Virus record (IMG/VR): IMGVR_UViG_3300020119_000039
Location: 1 to 42,441 of that record
DNA length: 42,441 bases
Reading direction: 5' to 3' (one strand)
From: a virus
Shown in pieces: positions 23,359 through 29,747 of the stretch. A program made the position numbers and the translations under genes. Every line of letters starts with the position of its first letter. Position 1 is the stretch's first letter. The notes below the pieces were generated by a model. The model did no database searches, had not been told where the DNA came from, and worked only from the letters and a program-made list of their open reading frames with translations.

Positions 23359-24626
23359 ACGACACCTAAACTTGGGTAACGGATCACTTTCTTGAATCCG
23401 GCTCGATCATTCGTCACCTGATCGGCGATCAATGCGAGATAGCGAAAGCCATCAGCGCCATGCGATTCGTCGTCGTGAACAGGCGTCGAGCCCTGTCCTT
23501 CGGCATTCACGCGTCTGCGGTAACGGCCCAGGCGGTTCAGCAATTCACTCGCATTCGTCTTATCGATCGCGACGCGCTGGAAGACTTCGCGTGCCTTACG
23601 GATGCCAGTTTCGACGTCCACATTCGGCACGATCTCGACTTTCCATCCCAACTTCTGGAACTGCTCCTGAGCGCTAGCACCAGTTAGATGCTTCGCCTTG
23701 CCGTCGTGCGGCAAGTACAGATTCCCGTAGTTGAGTTTGAGATCGTTCAGCTCCTGCGAGTAGCTAGGAATGTAACGCTGACGATCTTCGATATAGCGGA
23801 TGATGCGTATCTCAGACGCCAAGCGCTGAAACAGGATCAGCGACATGTAGTCGTTGAACCCCAAGTCACACGCAACGTGGACCTTGAGCATCGGGTCGTA
23901 AGGCACGTTGCACAGACGACCTGAACTGCGAAGCTCCGACACCTCGCGGTAGTAGATAGCGCCTTCGACCGCTGGGACGCAGAACCCCTCGTACACATGC
24001 ATGTACTTCTCAGGGTCTTGCTCCTTCATCCGCTGGCGAGCCGAATCCAGAGCCTCTGAACGCCAAGGATTGTCCGACCAGTTCACCTTGACGACTTTCG
24101 CGTCGGCCGGCGTGTTCGTGACGAACAGCTTGTAGACGTAATCGTCTTCGAGCGACGGGTTAAAGCTCAGCCAAATCTGGCTCGCCTTCTTTCGAATCGT
24201 CGGCTCCAGGATGTCCCACGACATCTCGGAGATACTGTGCGCCTCCTCGATCCAGGCGATATCGATACCTTCGAACGACTTGATCGAGTCGCGCGTCTCT
24301 TTCGAGAGGCCTGAGAAAACGAACTCAGTGCCGTTCTCGCCGCGAATCACCTTCTGCTGGATGTCGTAGAAGTCACTCAATCCAAGCGCGTAAATCTGAT
24401 CCTTGAGCAGCTTGTAAACAGAGTCGTCAATCGACTTCTGGATCTCGCGAAAGCAGCCAATGCGTAGCGGCTTCTCAGCGCCTAGCAGGATCAGCGCGCG
24501 AGCAATGCTCCACGACTTCCCACCATCGCGACCACCGTAGGCGACCTTGAAGCGCCAGCCAGACTCGAATAGAAACCCCATTTTCTCGGGGAATTCGTAG
24601 TCAATCTGCTTAAGAACAGCGCTCAA
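23355..24626 (-). CDS. terL: Terminase large subunit (PBSX type)
   Basis: A complete 423-residue packaging motor. The ATPase has a Walker A-like loop GGRDGGKS (31-38), an adenine-binding region before it, and Walker B IDIAWIEEAH (121-130, with acidic E127/E128). The nuclease domain follows (VACDLGFNDYMSLILFQ, and ESHGADGFRYLA near the end). The start is TTG at 24626: GAGAGG lies five bases upstream, and the next in-frame ATG (residue 16) would remove the first strand. No small terminase subunit was identified next to it. The structured non-coding region lies directly upstream. Confidence 0.93.
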   Translation of the reverse strand: MSAVLKQIDYEFPEKMGFLFESGWRFKVAYGGRDGGKSWSIARALILLGAEKPLRIGCFREIQKSIDDSVYKLLKDQIYALGLSDFYDIQQKVIRGENGTEFVFSGLSKETRDSIKSFEGIDIAWIEEAHSISEMSWDILEPTIRKKASQIWLSFNPSLEDDYVYKLFVTNTPADAKVVKVNWSDNPWRSEALDSARQRMKEQDPEKYMHVYEGFCVPAVEGAIYYREVSELRSSGRLCNVPYDPMLKVHVACDLGFNDYMSLILFQRLASEIRIIRYIEDRQRYIPSYSQELNDLKLNYGNLYLPHDGKAKHLTGASAQEQFQKLGWKVEIVPNVDVETGIRKAREVFQRVAIDKTNASELLNRLGRYRRRVNAEGQGSTPVHDDESHGADGFRYLALIADQVTNDRAGFKKVIRYPSLGVV

Positions 24627-24881
24627 AATCGCCTCTCTAAATAGGTACTACGCGAGATGCCGGGACTCGAACCTAAAGACCGCGCACCCTTCGATGCCGT
24701 CACCGGAGCCACCACTTAAACCGTCCTATTACTAGGTAGGTGGTCTAGTCATCACCCCGAACCCACGGGGGTCATCTCGCGCTATGCCCGTTTTCGCCGG
24801 GCCAGTTATCCCCATAGCTAATCGGGGAGGACTAGTTGGTCTAAGGCTATCCAACCGCCGGCGGGCGCTACCCGGCCATGC
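24627..24881. other. Structured intergenic region upstream of terL
   Basis: These 255 bases hold no gene. Several inverted repeats are visible: a 9-bp perfect pair closing 24651-24781, GCCCG/CGGGC at 24786-24802, TCCCC/GGGGA at 24809-24828, and a possible long-range pairing CTAGTC (24745-24750) with GACTAG (24830-24835). The region sits where a packaging site, a leader RNA or a small RNA could lie. It is the largest non-coding stretch in the genome. Confidence 0.75.
24651..24781 (-). ncRNA. Possible 131-nt structured RNA with tRNA-like 3' end
   Basis: CGCGAGATG at 24651-24659 and CATCTCGCG at 24773-24781 form a perfect 9-bp terminal stem. On the minus strand the 3' part reads GGTTCGAGTCCC next to it, the consensus T-loop of tRNA, but the T stem pairs imperfectly. 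Internal hairpins can be drawn: ACCCC/GGGGT, CCTA-GTAA-TAGG (a GNRA-type loop) and GCATC-GAAG-GGTGC. No CCA is encoded and no good anticodon arm of normal size was found. It could be a degenerate or unusual tRNA, a regulatory RNA, or a packaging element. Confidence 0.4.
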
Positions 24882-25334
24882 TCATGAAAGCAGCCACAGT
24901 TCCTCGTCTTCCTCTTCCGCGAGTGCTAGCAGCAATCGCATCTCGGCCAACATCGACGCCGTTTCGTACGTGCGGGAGATTGCAACCATCGTTTCGATGG
25001 CTTGCGCCTCGAGCTCTGGCGACGCCTCGACATTCGGAGTCTTGATGTTGATCGGCTTGACTGCGCCCAGGCTCATCGCCTTCGGCAGTGCGCGTTCTAC
25101 GATCTCATCGGCTTTGCGTGTCGCTGCGATCTCAGCCAGCGCTTCGGCTTGCTTGAGGATCGCAAGCGCTTCCGCTTCATCGTTGGCGTGGAATACACGC
25201 CCTTCGATGCGGATTACATATGGCCGACGTCTGCGGCGGGAGCGGCCGGCGCCTTTGGCAGACGGCGTATCGACCGGCGGAGGCGTGGGGGCAGTGCCAG
25301 CCTTGTAGCCAAGCTGGATGATCCACGCGAGCAT
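24882..25334 (-). CDS. Hypothetical late protein, 150 aa
   Basis: A hydrophobic N-terminus (MLAWIIQLGYKAG), a Pro/Ala linker, an arginine cluster (RSRRRRRPYVIRIEGRVF) and then a long helix (DEAEALAILKQAEALAEIAATRKADEIV) with an acidic end. Similar small proteins occur between tail-fiber-like genes and terL in related podophages. The ATG lies nine bases after, and in the same frame as, the TAG stop of the upstream gene, and has no visible ribosome-binding site, so expression depends on reinitiation or readthrough. Not recognisable as a small terminase. Confidence 0.6.
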   Translation of the reverse strand: MLAWIIQLGYKAGTAPTPPPVDTPSAKGAGRSRRRRRPYVIRIEGRVFHANDEAEALAILKQAEALAEIAATRKADEIVERALPKAMSLGAVKPINIKTPNVEASPELEAQAIETMVAISRTYETASMLAEMRLLLALAEEEDEELWLLS

Positions 25335-25340
25335 TACTAA

Positions 25341-26510
25341 CTAGTTGTAGTAGATGTTGTAATCGACCGTCGAACCAGGACCAGTGCTGCCTGCACGAGT
25401 GGTAGTAACGGCAATACAAATAGCCGTCGAGTGCGGGATGCCGATGTCGCTCATCACGTTGGCGCCAGAAGTCGCTGGTATTCCAAGCGAATAGACAGGC
25501 GCGGTAGTTCCTAGCGTCACGCTCGCCGCAGCGGCGTTAAAGAACTGCACATAGGCAACCGAAGCATTAGGATTGTAGAAGTACCAGCCATACACCTGAC
25601 CAGCAGAACCCTTGATGTCGGTCTTCGTGGCAGCGATAGAGCCGGTCGCAGTTGTGAAACCGCCAGTCGTCGCAGGCTTCAGCGTGCTGTTAACGCTGAA
25701 CGCCGTATTGTCACTCGCGATCGTCACGCGATGACTGCCAGTGCCGGAGACGCCGTTACCCATCAGCGGCGTTACGCCATTGATCTGCGCTACGTTCACA
25801 GCGCTATTAGCGTCAGGCGTAACCAGCAGCTTGTTAGTTAGCTGCGGCTGGTCTGTCGCCAACACCACGCGTAGCGTGCCAGCGGACTTGTTACCGCTAT
25901 TCGTGTCGGTCGCGGTGCCGGCGAGCTGCGCACAATTGACAGACTGATTGGCGGGTAGAGCAACGGAATCGGGCGTGACGAGCAGCTTCGTCATGCTCGC
26001 AATGCCCTGGATCGTAATTACATCAGTCGATGCAGATCCTGCGGTACCGAGCGCCGGCTGTTTTGCCGCTGTCGCAGCGCCAGTCGGCAGCGAGACTGTG
26101 CCCGAGACGTTGGTGACGTTCCAGGTTCCAGACTGCGCAGCCTGTACGGCGAACGTACCTGCATTGTCCACGGTGAGCGAGCCCGCATTGTCTGCGACCT
26201 GCAGGGGCGTCATAGACGCAATGCCCTGTACTGAGATCACATCCGAGGACGCAGTGCCAGCGGTTCCTAAAGCAGGCTGCTTGGCCGCAGTGGACGCACC
26301 AGTGGGCAAAGATACGGTGCCGGAAACATTCGTGATGTTCCATGTGCCTTGCTGAGCAACTGGCAGGCCGTTAGACGTGCTAACAAGCGTGGCTGAGTCG
26401 AGCGCACCATAGGTTAGCTTTACGATCTGGTAATGAACGCCGCCGACATCATCTGTCGCAAGCGTCACACCATCAGCAGTACCGGCTGAGAGAACTACGT
26501 TGTCAGTCAC
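25341..26510 (-). CDS. Repeat-containing virion surface protein, 389 aa
   Basis: A Thr/Ser/Ala/Gly-rich, beta-type protein with a tandem repeat: residues 53-105 and 126-178 are about 85% identical in sequence (GTWNITNVSGTVSLPTGAST; GTWNVTNVSGTVSLPTGAAT). The C-terminal 100 residues (YGWYFYNPNASVAYVQFFNA) resemble phage head-fiber or decoration domains. GTG start adjacent to the preceding stop. It ends in TAG. The location upstream of terL with two other surface-like proteins suggests a decoration or fiber module. Confidence 0.7.
   Translation of the reverse strand: MTDNVVLSAGTADGVTLATDDVGGVHYQIVKLTYGALDSATLVSTSNGLPVAQQGTWNITNVSGTVSLPTGASTAAKQPALGTAGTASSDVISVQGIASMTPLQVADNAGSLTVDNAGTFAVQAAQSGTWNVTNVSGTVSLPTGAATAAKQPALGTAGSASTDVITIQGIASMTKLLVTPDSVALPANQSVNCAQLAGTATDTNSGNKSAGTLRVVLATDQPQLTNKLLVTPDANSAVNVAQINGVTPLMGNGVSGTGSHRVTIASDNTAFSVNSTLKPATTGGFTTATGSIAATKTDIKGSAGQVYGWYFYNPNASVAYVQFFNAAAASVTLGTTAPVYSLGIPATSGANVMSDIGIPHSTAICIAVTTTRAGSTGPGSTVDYNIYYN
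25977..26354 (-). repeat. Tandem protein repeat in the surface protein gene
   Basis: Two about-53-codon units (26354-26196 and 26135-25977) encode nearly the same peptide. Their DNA differs mostly at third codon positions, so the duplication is old and the protein sequence has been kept by selection rather than by recent copying. Confidence 0.75.
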
Positions 26511-27206
26511 TCAGCCAACTCCTAACAAACTTAATGCTTTAACTGTCGTACCGCCGCCGCCAGCAGCTTCCTTGAACGCAACGACATGCGTAGTGCGCGC
26601 GTTGTTGACTGACTGCGTGAACGTCGCTGTCTGCGCGCCAGTGGCTGCGACGGACTTCGATTCGACGCACATGATCAAGTTAGTGCCGGTTAACGAGAAG
26701 CCAGTACCGGCCGTTACCGTGCCAGTGCCGGGGTCGTTCTCCGTGATGTTCTGGGAGAACCCCATCACGAAGTCATTCGCCTGCGTCGTCGCAGCGGAGG
26801 CGCCCGAGCTCACGCCATTGGCGCCGGTGCCAGGACTTAGCTGGTTCTGGCCGGTAGACTTGTCAACGCTCGAGGCTGTTGCGCAGCCCGACACCTCGTA
26901 CGCGCGGATGCGGCGGAACGCGGCGGCGCTAGAGACCGTCAGCGTGATGACGTGCGAGCCAGAGCCTACGTTCTCCCGAACATAAACCTGACTCGCCTGG
27001 TTGTTCGTTGTGTCATTGCGCTGGGCGTCAGCCGTGCTGAACGCCGAGCCGTCACTTACTGTGGCCGTGTTGCCAGTGCCAGCCCAACCACCGTGGACAA
27101 CGAGGTTGTTGCCAGCCGTGACGCCAGTCAGCGTGACCGCGATCGTCGTTGATGTGCCGCCAGAGTCGTCTACGTTGTAGCCGGTCTGGACTACAGCGCC
27201 GGCCAT
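26511..27206 (-). CDS. Ig/jelly-roll-like virion surface protein, 231 aa
   Basis: A beta-rich protein of 231 residues (GTSTTIAVTLTGVTAGNNLVVHGGW, SAFSTADAQRNDTT, then GSHVITLTVSSAAAFRRIRA) with the arrangement of bacterial surface-adhesion beta sandwiches often seen as phage head decorations. It lacks a signal peptide. ATG directly follows the TAA of the preceding gene. Adhesion to glycans or stabilisation of the capsid are plausible roles. Confidence 0.65.
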   Translation of the reverse strand: MAGAVVQTGYNVDDSGGTSTTIAVTLTGVTAGNNLVVHGGWAGTGNTATVSDGSAFSTADAQRNDTTNNQASQVYVRENVGSGSHVITLTVSSAAAFRRIRAYEVSGCATASSVDKSTGQNQLSPGTGANGVSSGASAATTQANDFVMGFSQNITENDPGTGTVTAGTGFSLTGTNLIMCVESKSVAATGAQTATFTQSVNNARTTHVVAFKEAAGGGGTTVKALSLLGVG

Positions 27207-27602
27207 TTACAATCCGTTCAGCGTGATTGCCGTCGTAATCGCAACCGTGTTGGTGATCGTGACGAATACGCGGCCCGGGCGCTTCGGTACCGCATTGCCC
27301 TGCGCGTCGTAGGTCTCGGGCCAGTAGCAACGTTGACCAGATGCCGTCACTGGCAATCCAGTACGTGGGTTAGTGAGATCGCCACCTGGCCAGCCGAACT
27401 CCGTGAGTTCGAAGCGCGTGACGTCGTTGTCGTTCGATCCCTCGACGAGCCCCGTAATCACATTGCCGCCCGTGTCCGGCCAGCTCACGCGCGTCATCAG
27501 GATCTCAATCCCGTTGTCGTCGGTCGTGAGGTTCGGCAGCTCGACCGAACGCACGCCGGGTTGATAGACGCGCTGCGGGACTGTGATGGTGGCTTTGGCC
27601 AA
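27207..27602 (-). CDS. Hypothetical first late protein, 131 aa
   Basis: The start is a TTG at 27602 (no ATG or GTG in a better place); GGAAT lies just upstream. The beta-rich product (TITVPQRVYQPGVRSVELPN, ILMTRVSWPDTGGNVITGL, GRVFVTITNTVAITT) resembles small phage virion proteins. It is the first gene downstream of the terminator that follows the candidate antiterminator, so it marks the start of the late unit. Function unknown. Confidence 0.6.
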   Translation of the reverse strand: MAKATITVPQRVYQPGVRSVELPNLTTDDNGIEILMTRVSWPDTGGNVITGLVEGSNDNDVTRFELTEFGWPGGDLTNPRTGLPVTASGQRCYWPETYDAQGNAVPKRPGRVFVTITNTVAITTAITLNGL

Positions 27603-27625
27603 TGGAATTCCAGTGGATGGAAACG

Positions 27626-27648
27626 AAAAACCCCGCTGTTACACGGGG
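27626..27648 (-). terminator. Rho-independent terminator before the late genes
   Basis: On the minus strand CCCCG-(8 nt)-CGGGG is followed by TTTTT. It lies after the candidate antiterminator gene and before the first late gene, the place where lambdoid phages hold the terminator overcome by Q. The arrangement supports antitermination control of the late unit (inference). Confidence 0.8.
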
Positions 27649-27684
27649 TCGTTCGGGGAACGCAGGCTGTTTGGAAGGCAGTTA

Positions 27685-28047
27685 TCAGCTCGCGCGTAGC
27701 GTCCTAGTTCCATTTGCGCCCGTCCAGATGGTGTTTAAAAACACTTCGGCGCTTTTCCTGCGTCGATACCAGGCGTCAACCGATAGCCGCAAACGTGCCG
27801 CGTGGTCGCGGTAGTCACCGGACTTCGTATAGCACTCAACAAGGATTAGCTTATGCTGTGGCGGGCATCTAGCTACCTGCGCGTCAAGCTCTGCGATGTC
27901 GTCAGGGAGATATGGCCCGTCAAACACACCACCGCGCCCTATACGGGCTTTTTCTGTTGAAGCCATGGTTGGGTAGCCAGGTCCCACTACGCGGCACAGA
28001 CGGCCCCATATGACGAGATAGTGGCGCAGCGTGTTTAGGTTGCTCAT
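27685..28047 (-). CDS. Candidate late antiterminator (Q-like)
   Basis: A 120-residue protein with a C-terminal helical domain (PPQHKLILVECYTKSGDYRD, then HAARLRLSVDAWYRRRKSAE) resembling the sigma-70 region 4-type helix-turn-helix found in phage Q/ArpU-type regulators of late transcription. The N-terminal part (MSNLNTLRHYLVIWGRLCRV) is of the usual length. Its place just before the terminator and late genes supports this. The stop is TGA. It could otherwise be a small terminase, but the sequence is not typical of one. Confidence 0.6.
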   Translation of the reverse strand: MSNLNTLRHYLVIWGRLCRVVGPGYPTMASTEKARIGRGGVFDGPYLPDDIAELDAQVARCPPQHKLILVECYTKSGDYRDHAARLRLSVDAWYRRRKSAEVFLNTIWTGANGTRTLRAS

Positions 28048-28304
28048 GCGACATCCTTGGTAGATAGGCCAATCAATACGCTTTGATTGGATTCACGTGA
28101 AACATCGCGCTGATACTCAGCGATCTTGAACCGCTGGCCAGCAGTAGGCTTTTGCAGACCTCGGGCCACGGCGTCGTAGAACGCGGACACGCTGATGCCG
28201 TACTCACGCGCCTTATCGCGCACCGTGCCCATGTTATGCAGCGACCACCACCAGTCAGCGAGCTCTTTGTCCTGCTCTGGAGTTGTGATGCGAGGTTTGC
28301 TCAC
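28044..28304 (-). CDS. Helix-turn-helix protein, 86 aa
   Basis: An 86-residue protein with a central HTH (TVRDKAREYGISVSAFYDAV), flanked by ITTPEQDKELADWWWSLHNM. The GTG start overlaps the preceding stop as GTGA. Such short HTH proteins are often found before the late promoter and may be regulators or terminase small subunits lacking their usual context. A parS-like 16-mer lies inside this gene (28089-28104). Confidence 0.6.
   Translation of the reverse strand: MSKPRITTPEQDKELADWWWSLHNMGTVRDKAREYGISVSAFYDAVARGLQKPTAGQRFKIAEYQRDVSRESNQSVLIGLSTKDVA
28089..28104 (+). promoter_or_regulatory. Second parS-like 16-mer
   Basis: GGATTCACGTGAAACA matches TGTTTCACGTGAAACA at 14 of 16 bases, including the full CACGTGAAACA core that the site at 2179-2194 also has. 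It lies inside the coding sequence of the HTH gene, where such a match is free of obvious coding reasons. It is 25.9 kb (or 16.4 kb around the circle) from the other site. Confidence 0.4.
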
Positions 28305-28531
28305 GTGGAGCCTCCGTCGCCATAGGCAGGCCTCGTGGCATACGTGGCGCCGCTGTAGCCATCGAACATGATGGCAGGTTCACCGCGCGTACCGCCTAGC
28401 CAGCAGGGCGTGCACAGGTACTCGGTGACCCAACTCTCCTCGCCTGGCTCCATAGAGCCGCACTTGCGCTTACAGCCAATGCAAACCTGCGTGTCTTTCC
28501 ATGCGCGATAGCGGTCCATGTAGTCGCTCAT
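28301..28531 (-). CDS. Small CxxC zinc-finger protein, 76 aa
   Basis: The ATG at 28531 is chosen inside a longer frame because it overlaps the upstream stop. The protein contains CIGCKRKCGSMEPGEESW, then CTPCW, four to five cysteines that could form one treble-clef-like zinc site. It is one of several small zinc-finger genes in this region. Possible roles include regulation of host or phage RNA polymerase, but no target can be named. Confidence 0.55.
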   Translation of the reverse strand: MSDYMDRYRAWKDTQVCIGCKRKCGSMEPGEESWVTEYLCTPCWLGGTRGEPAIMFDGYSGATYATRPAYGDGGST

Positions 28532-28785
28532 GCGCCCTCCCCGTCGCCATCCGGCCTGACGAGTGCCTCTAAGCACGCCTCGCACGTATGCAACGCGCCG
28601 TTGTTATCTGCGTACTGGATTTGCAGGAATGGATACTTGATGCCATCAAGTGTTGAACTGTGCGTGCTAAGCACGATGCACGGCCTACTTAGGTAGAACC
28701 ACTTCGACCCTGGCGGGTAATCGCGGTCTAACTGCTGCCACCATGTAAGCTGCTTTGACTTATCGGATTTTTTAGCCCAGAACAT
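28528..28785 (-). CDS. Hypothetical protein, 85 aa
   Basis: The 85-residue product (WWQQLDRDYPPGSKWFYLSR, IVLSTHSSTLDGIKYPFLQI, then CEACLEALVRPDGDGEG) has a WWQxL start and an acidic, cysteine-pair end. Both ends overlap neighbours by the usual few bases. No family was recognised. Confidence 0.55.
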   Translation of the reverse strand: MFWAKKSDKSKQLTWWQQLDRDYPPGSKWFYLSRPCIVLSTHSSTLDGIKYPFLQIQYADNNGALHTCEACLEALVRPDGDGEGA

Positions 28786-29078
28786 CAGCCCTCCCCGCCA
28801 TTCGGCCTAACCAACCGCACGCGCCCCTCCACCTGCACCGGATCTGCATCAGCGTCGCCAACGATCACGGTGGCTGGCTTGCCATCGAGTCGGTCGCCAA
28901 ACTCCTTGAGTGCAGCCAGATCGCCAGTCGCTACCAGGTCGAGCAGCTTCGAAGCCAGCTCGTCGAGCTCGCGTTTGCCATCAAGGCGCGACTTATCTCG
29001 CGTCTCTAGCGCTCGCATGATCGCGGCGTGCCAAATGCGCTGGCGTTTGCCGTTTTGGTTGCCGAAGGGTGCTCCCAT
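28785..29078 (-). CDS. DUF5681-like protein, 97 aa
   Basis: The start MGAPFGNQNGKRQRIWHAAI and the helical part ELDELASKLLDLVATGDLAA, ALKEFGDRLDGKPATVI match a conserved small phage protein type (DUF5681-like) that has an N-terminal GNxNG loop and lies in replication or packaging clusters. Strong ribosome-binding site GGAGA before the ATG. Its cellular role is not known; one hypothesis is a small packaging or DNA-binding factor. Confidence 0.65.
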   Translation of the reverse strand: MGAPFGNQNGKRQRIWHAAIMRALETRDKSRLDGKRELDELASKLLDLVATGDLAALKEFGDRLDGKPATVIVGDADADPVQVEGRVRLVRPNGGEG

Positions 29079-29160
29079 AACTTTGTCTCCAATCTAAAAC
29101 GATGAAACTACGGATGTAGTAGACAGGGATTCGTGGCGATTAGTGCCGCAGCTCATCTGC

Positions 29161-29361
29161 TCACGCCCCGGGTTTGGTGAATGGGCTATGGCGCATCCAC
29201 CAAGCGATAGCTTCGAGCTCGTCAGCGGTGAAGTCGCCGTCAAGGCACGCTTCCTTGTCTCCGCGTGACCAAACCAGGTACCAGCCGCCGTTAAGCAATC
29301 CGTCATCGTTTCCAATGGCATTGCGAGCATCCAAAATCTCGCGCGCTTGTTCTTCGGTCAT
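29161..29361 (-). CDS. Hypothetical protein, 66 aa
   Basis: The ATG at 29361 overlaps the preceding stop as ATGA; an upstream in-frame start is less likely. The protein is soluble, with a WYLVWSRGDKEACLDGDFTA segment and a WWMRHSPF end. It is followed by an 82-base gap before the next start that shows nothing recognisable except a ribosome-binding site. Function unknown. Confidence 0.5.
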   Translation of the reverse strand: MTEEQAREILDARNAIGNDDGLLNGGWYLVWSRGDKEACLDGDFTADELEAIAWWMRHSPFTKPGA

Positions 29362-29570
29362 ACGCAGCCTCGGTCGGTGGGTTGCCAATGCGTCGGGTGC
29401 CACAGGTCGCATGACTCGACATCAGGTGGGTCGCTCAGGTAGCACCAGCCGTAGAGCGGCACGTGCGCCGTTTTTCCGTACCAGGTTTCCTGCGCCAATA
29501 TTCCAGCTAGGCCAGTTATGCGCGTCCCATCCCTCGGCGCGCTCTCAATCGGTCGCCATTCGATATTCAT
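29358..29570 (-). CDS. DUF551-like small protein, 70 aa
   Basis: The start at 29570 gives NIEWRPIESAPRDGTRITGL, the typical beginning of DUF551-like phage proteins, ending LWHPTHWQPTD. The longer frame upstream is rejected because it runs through the repeat cluster. The stop overlaps the next ATG. The function of this group is not established; they are frequent near replication genes. Confidence 0.65.
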   Translation of the reverse strand: MNIEWRPIESAPRDGTRITGLAGILAQETWYGKTAHVPLYGWCYLSDPPDVESCDLWHPTHWQPTDRGCV

Positions 29571-29746
29571 AAGCAGCAGCCTCGGGAGGGGGTGGGCTGC
29601 TTGCTCGAGCATTCCGAAATTATTGGTTCGACCTTCCGAAGTTCCGAACCTAAAGGTTGTTCGGAACTTTCGGAACATTGGGTCCTTCCGAATTCTTCCG
29701 TTTCGGAACATTTCGGATGATTTAACAGTTGTGAGATTTGAGCCAT
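29567..29746 (-). CDS. Short ORF across the TTCCGAA repeat cluster, 59 aa
   Basis: ATG at 29746 follows AGGAG by ten bases, one base after the helicase stop, and its TGA overlaps the next ATG as ATGA, so it is probably translated. The product is Ser/Glu/Cys-rich because its codons are built of the repeated element (CSETEEFGRTQCSESSEQ). The coding capacity may be secondary to the DNA repeats. No family. Confidence 0.45.
   Translation of the reverse strand: MAQISQLLNHPKCSETEEFGRTQCSESSEQPLGSELRKVEPIISECSSKQPTPSRGCCL
29612..29718. repeat. Iteron-like cluster of TTCCGAA / TTCGGAA, candidate origin
   Basis: Seven exact copies of the heptamer lie in 97 bases: TTCCGAA at 29612, 29634, 29642 and 29686, and its reverse complement TTCGGAA at 29660, 29669 and 29702. 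Imperfect copies sit at 29696 and 29712. GTTCCGAAC at 29641-29649 and GTTCGGAAC at 29659-29667 form a 9-bp inverted repeat. Clustered direct and inverted heptamers directly after the replication helicase gene resemble replication iterons or a helicase/initiator-binding origin. Confidence 0.7.
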
Positions 29747-29747
29747 T

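Noticed and set aside
24882-25334. Terminase small subunit
   Set aside because: Gene order would fit, but there is no helix-turn-helix and the sequence looks like a different small virion-associated protein type.
29094-29330. ORF ending in TAG at 29094
   Set aside because: It is the shadow of the real 29161-29361 gene in another frame and has no protein-like composition.
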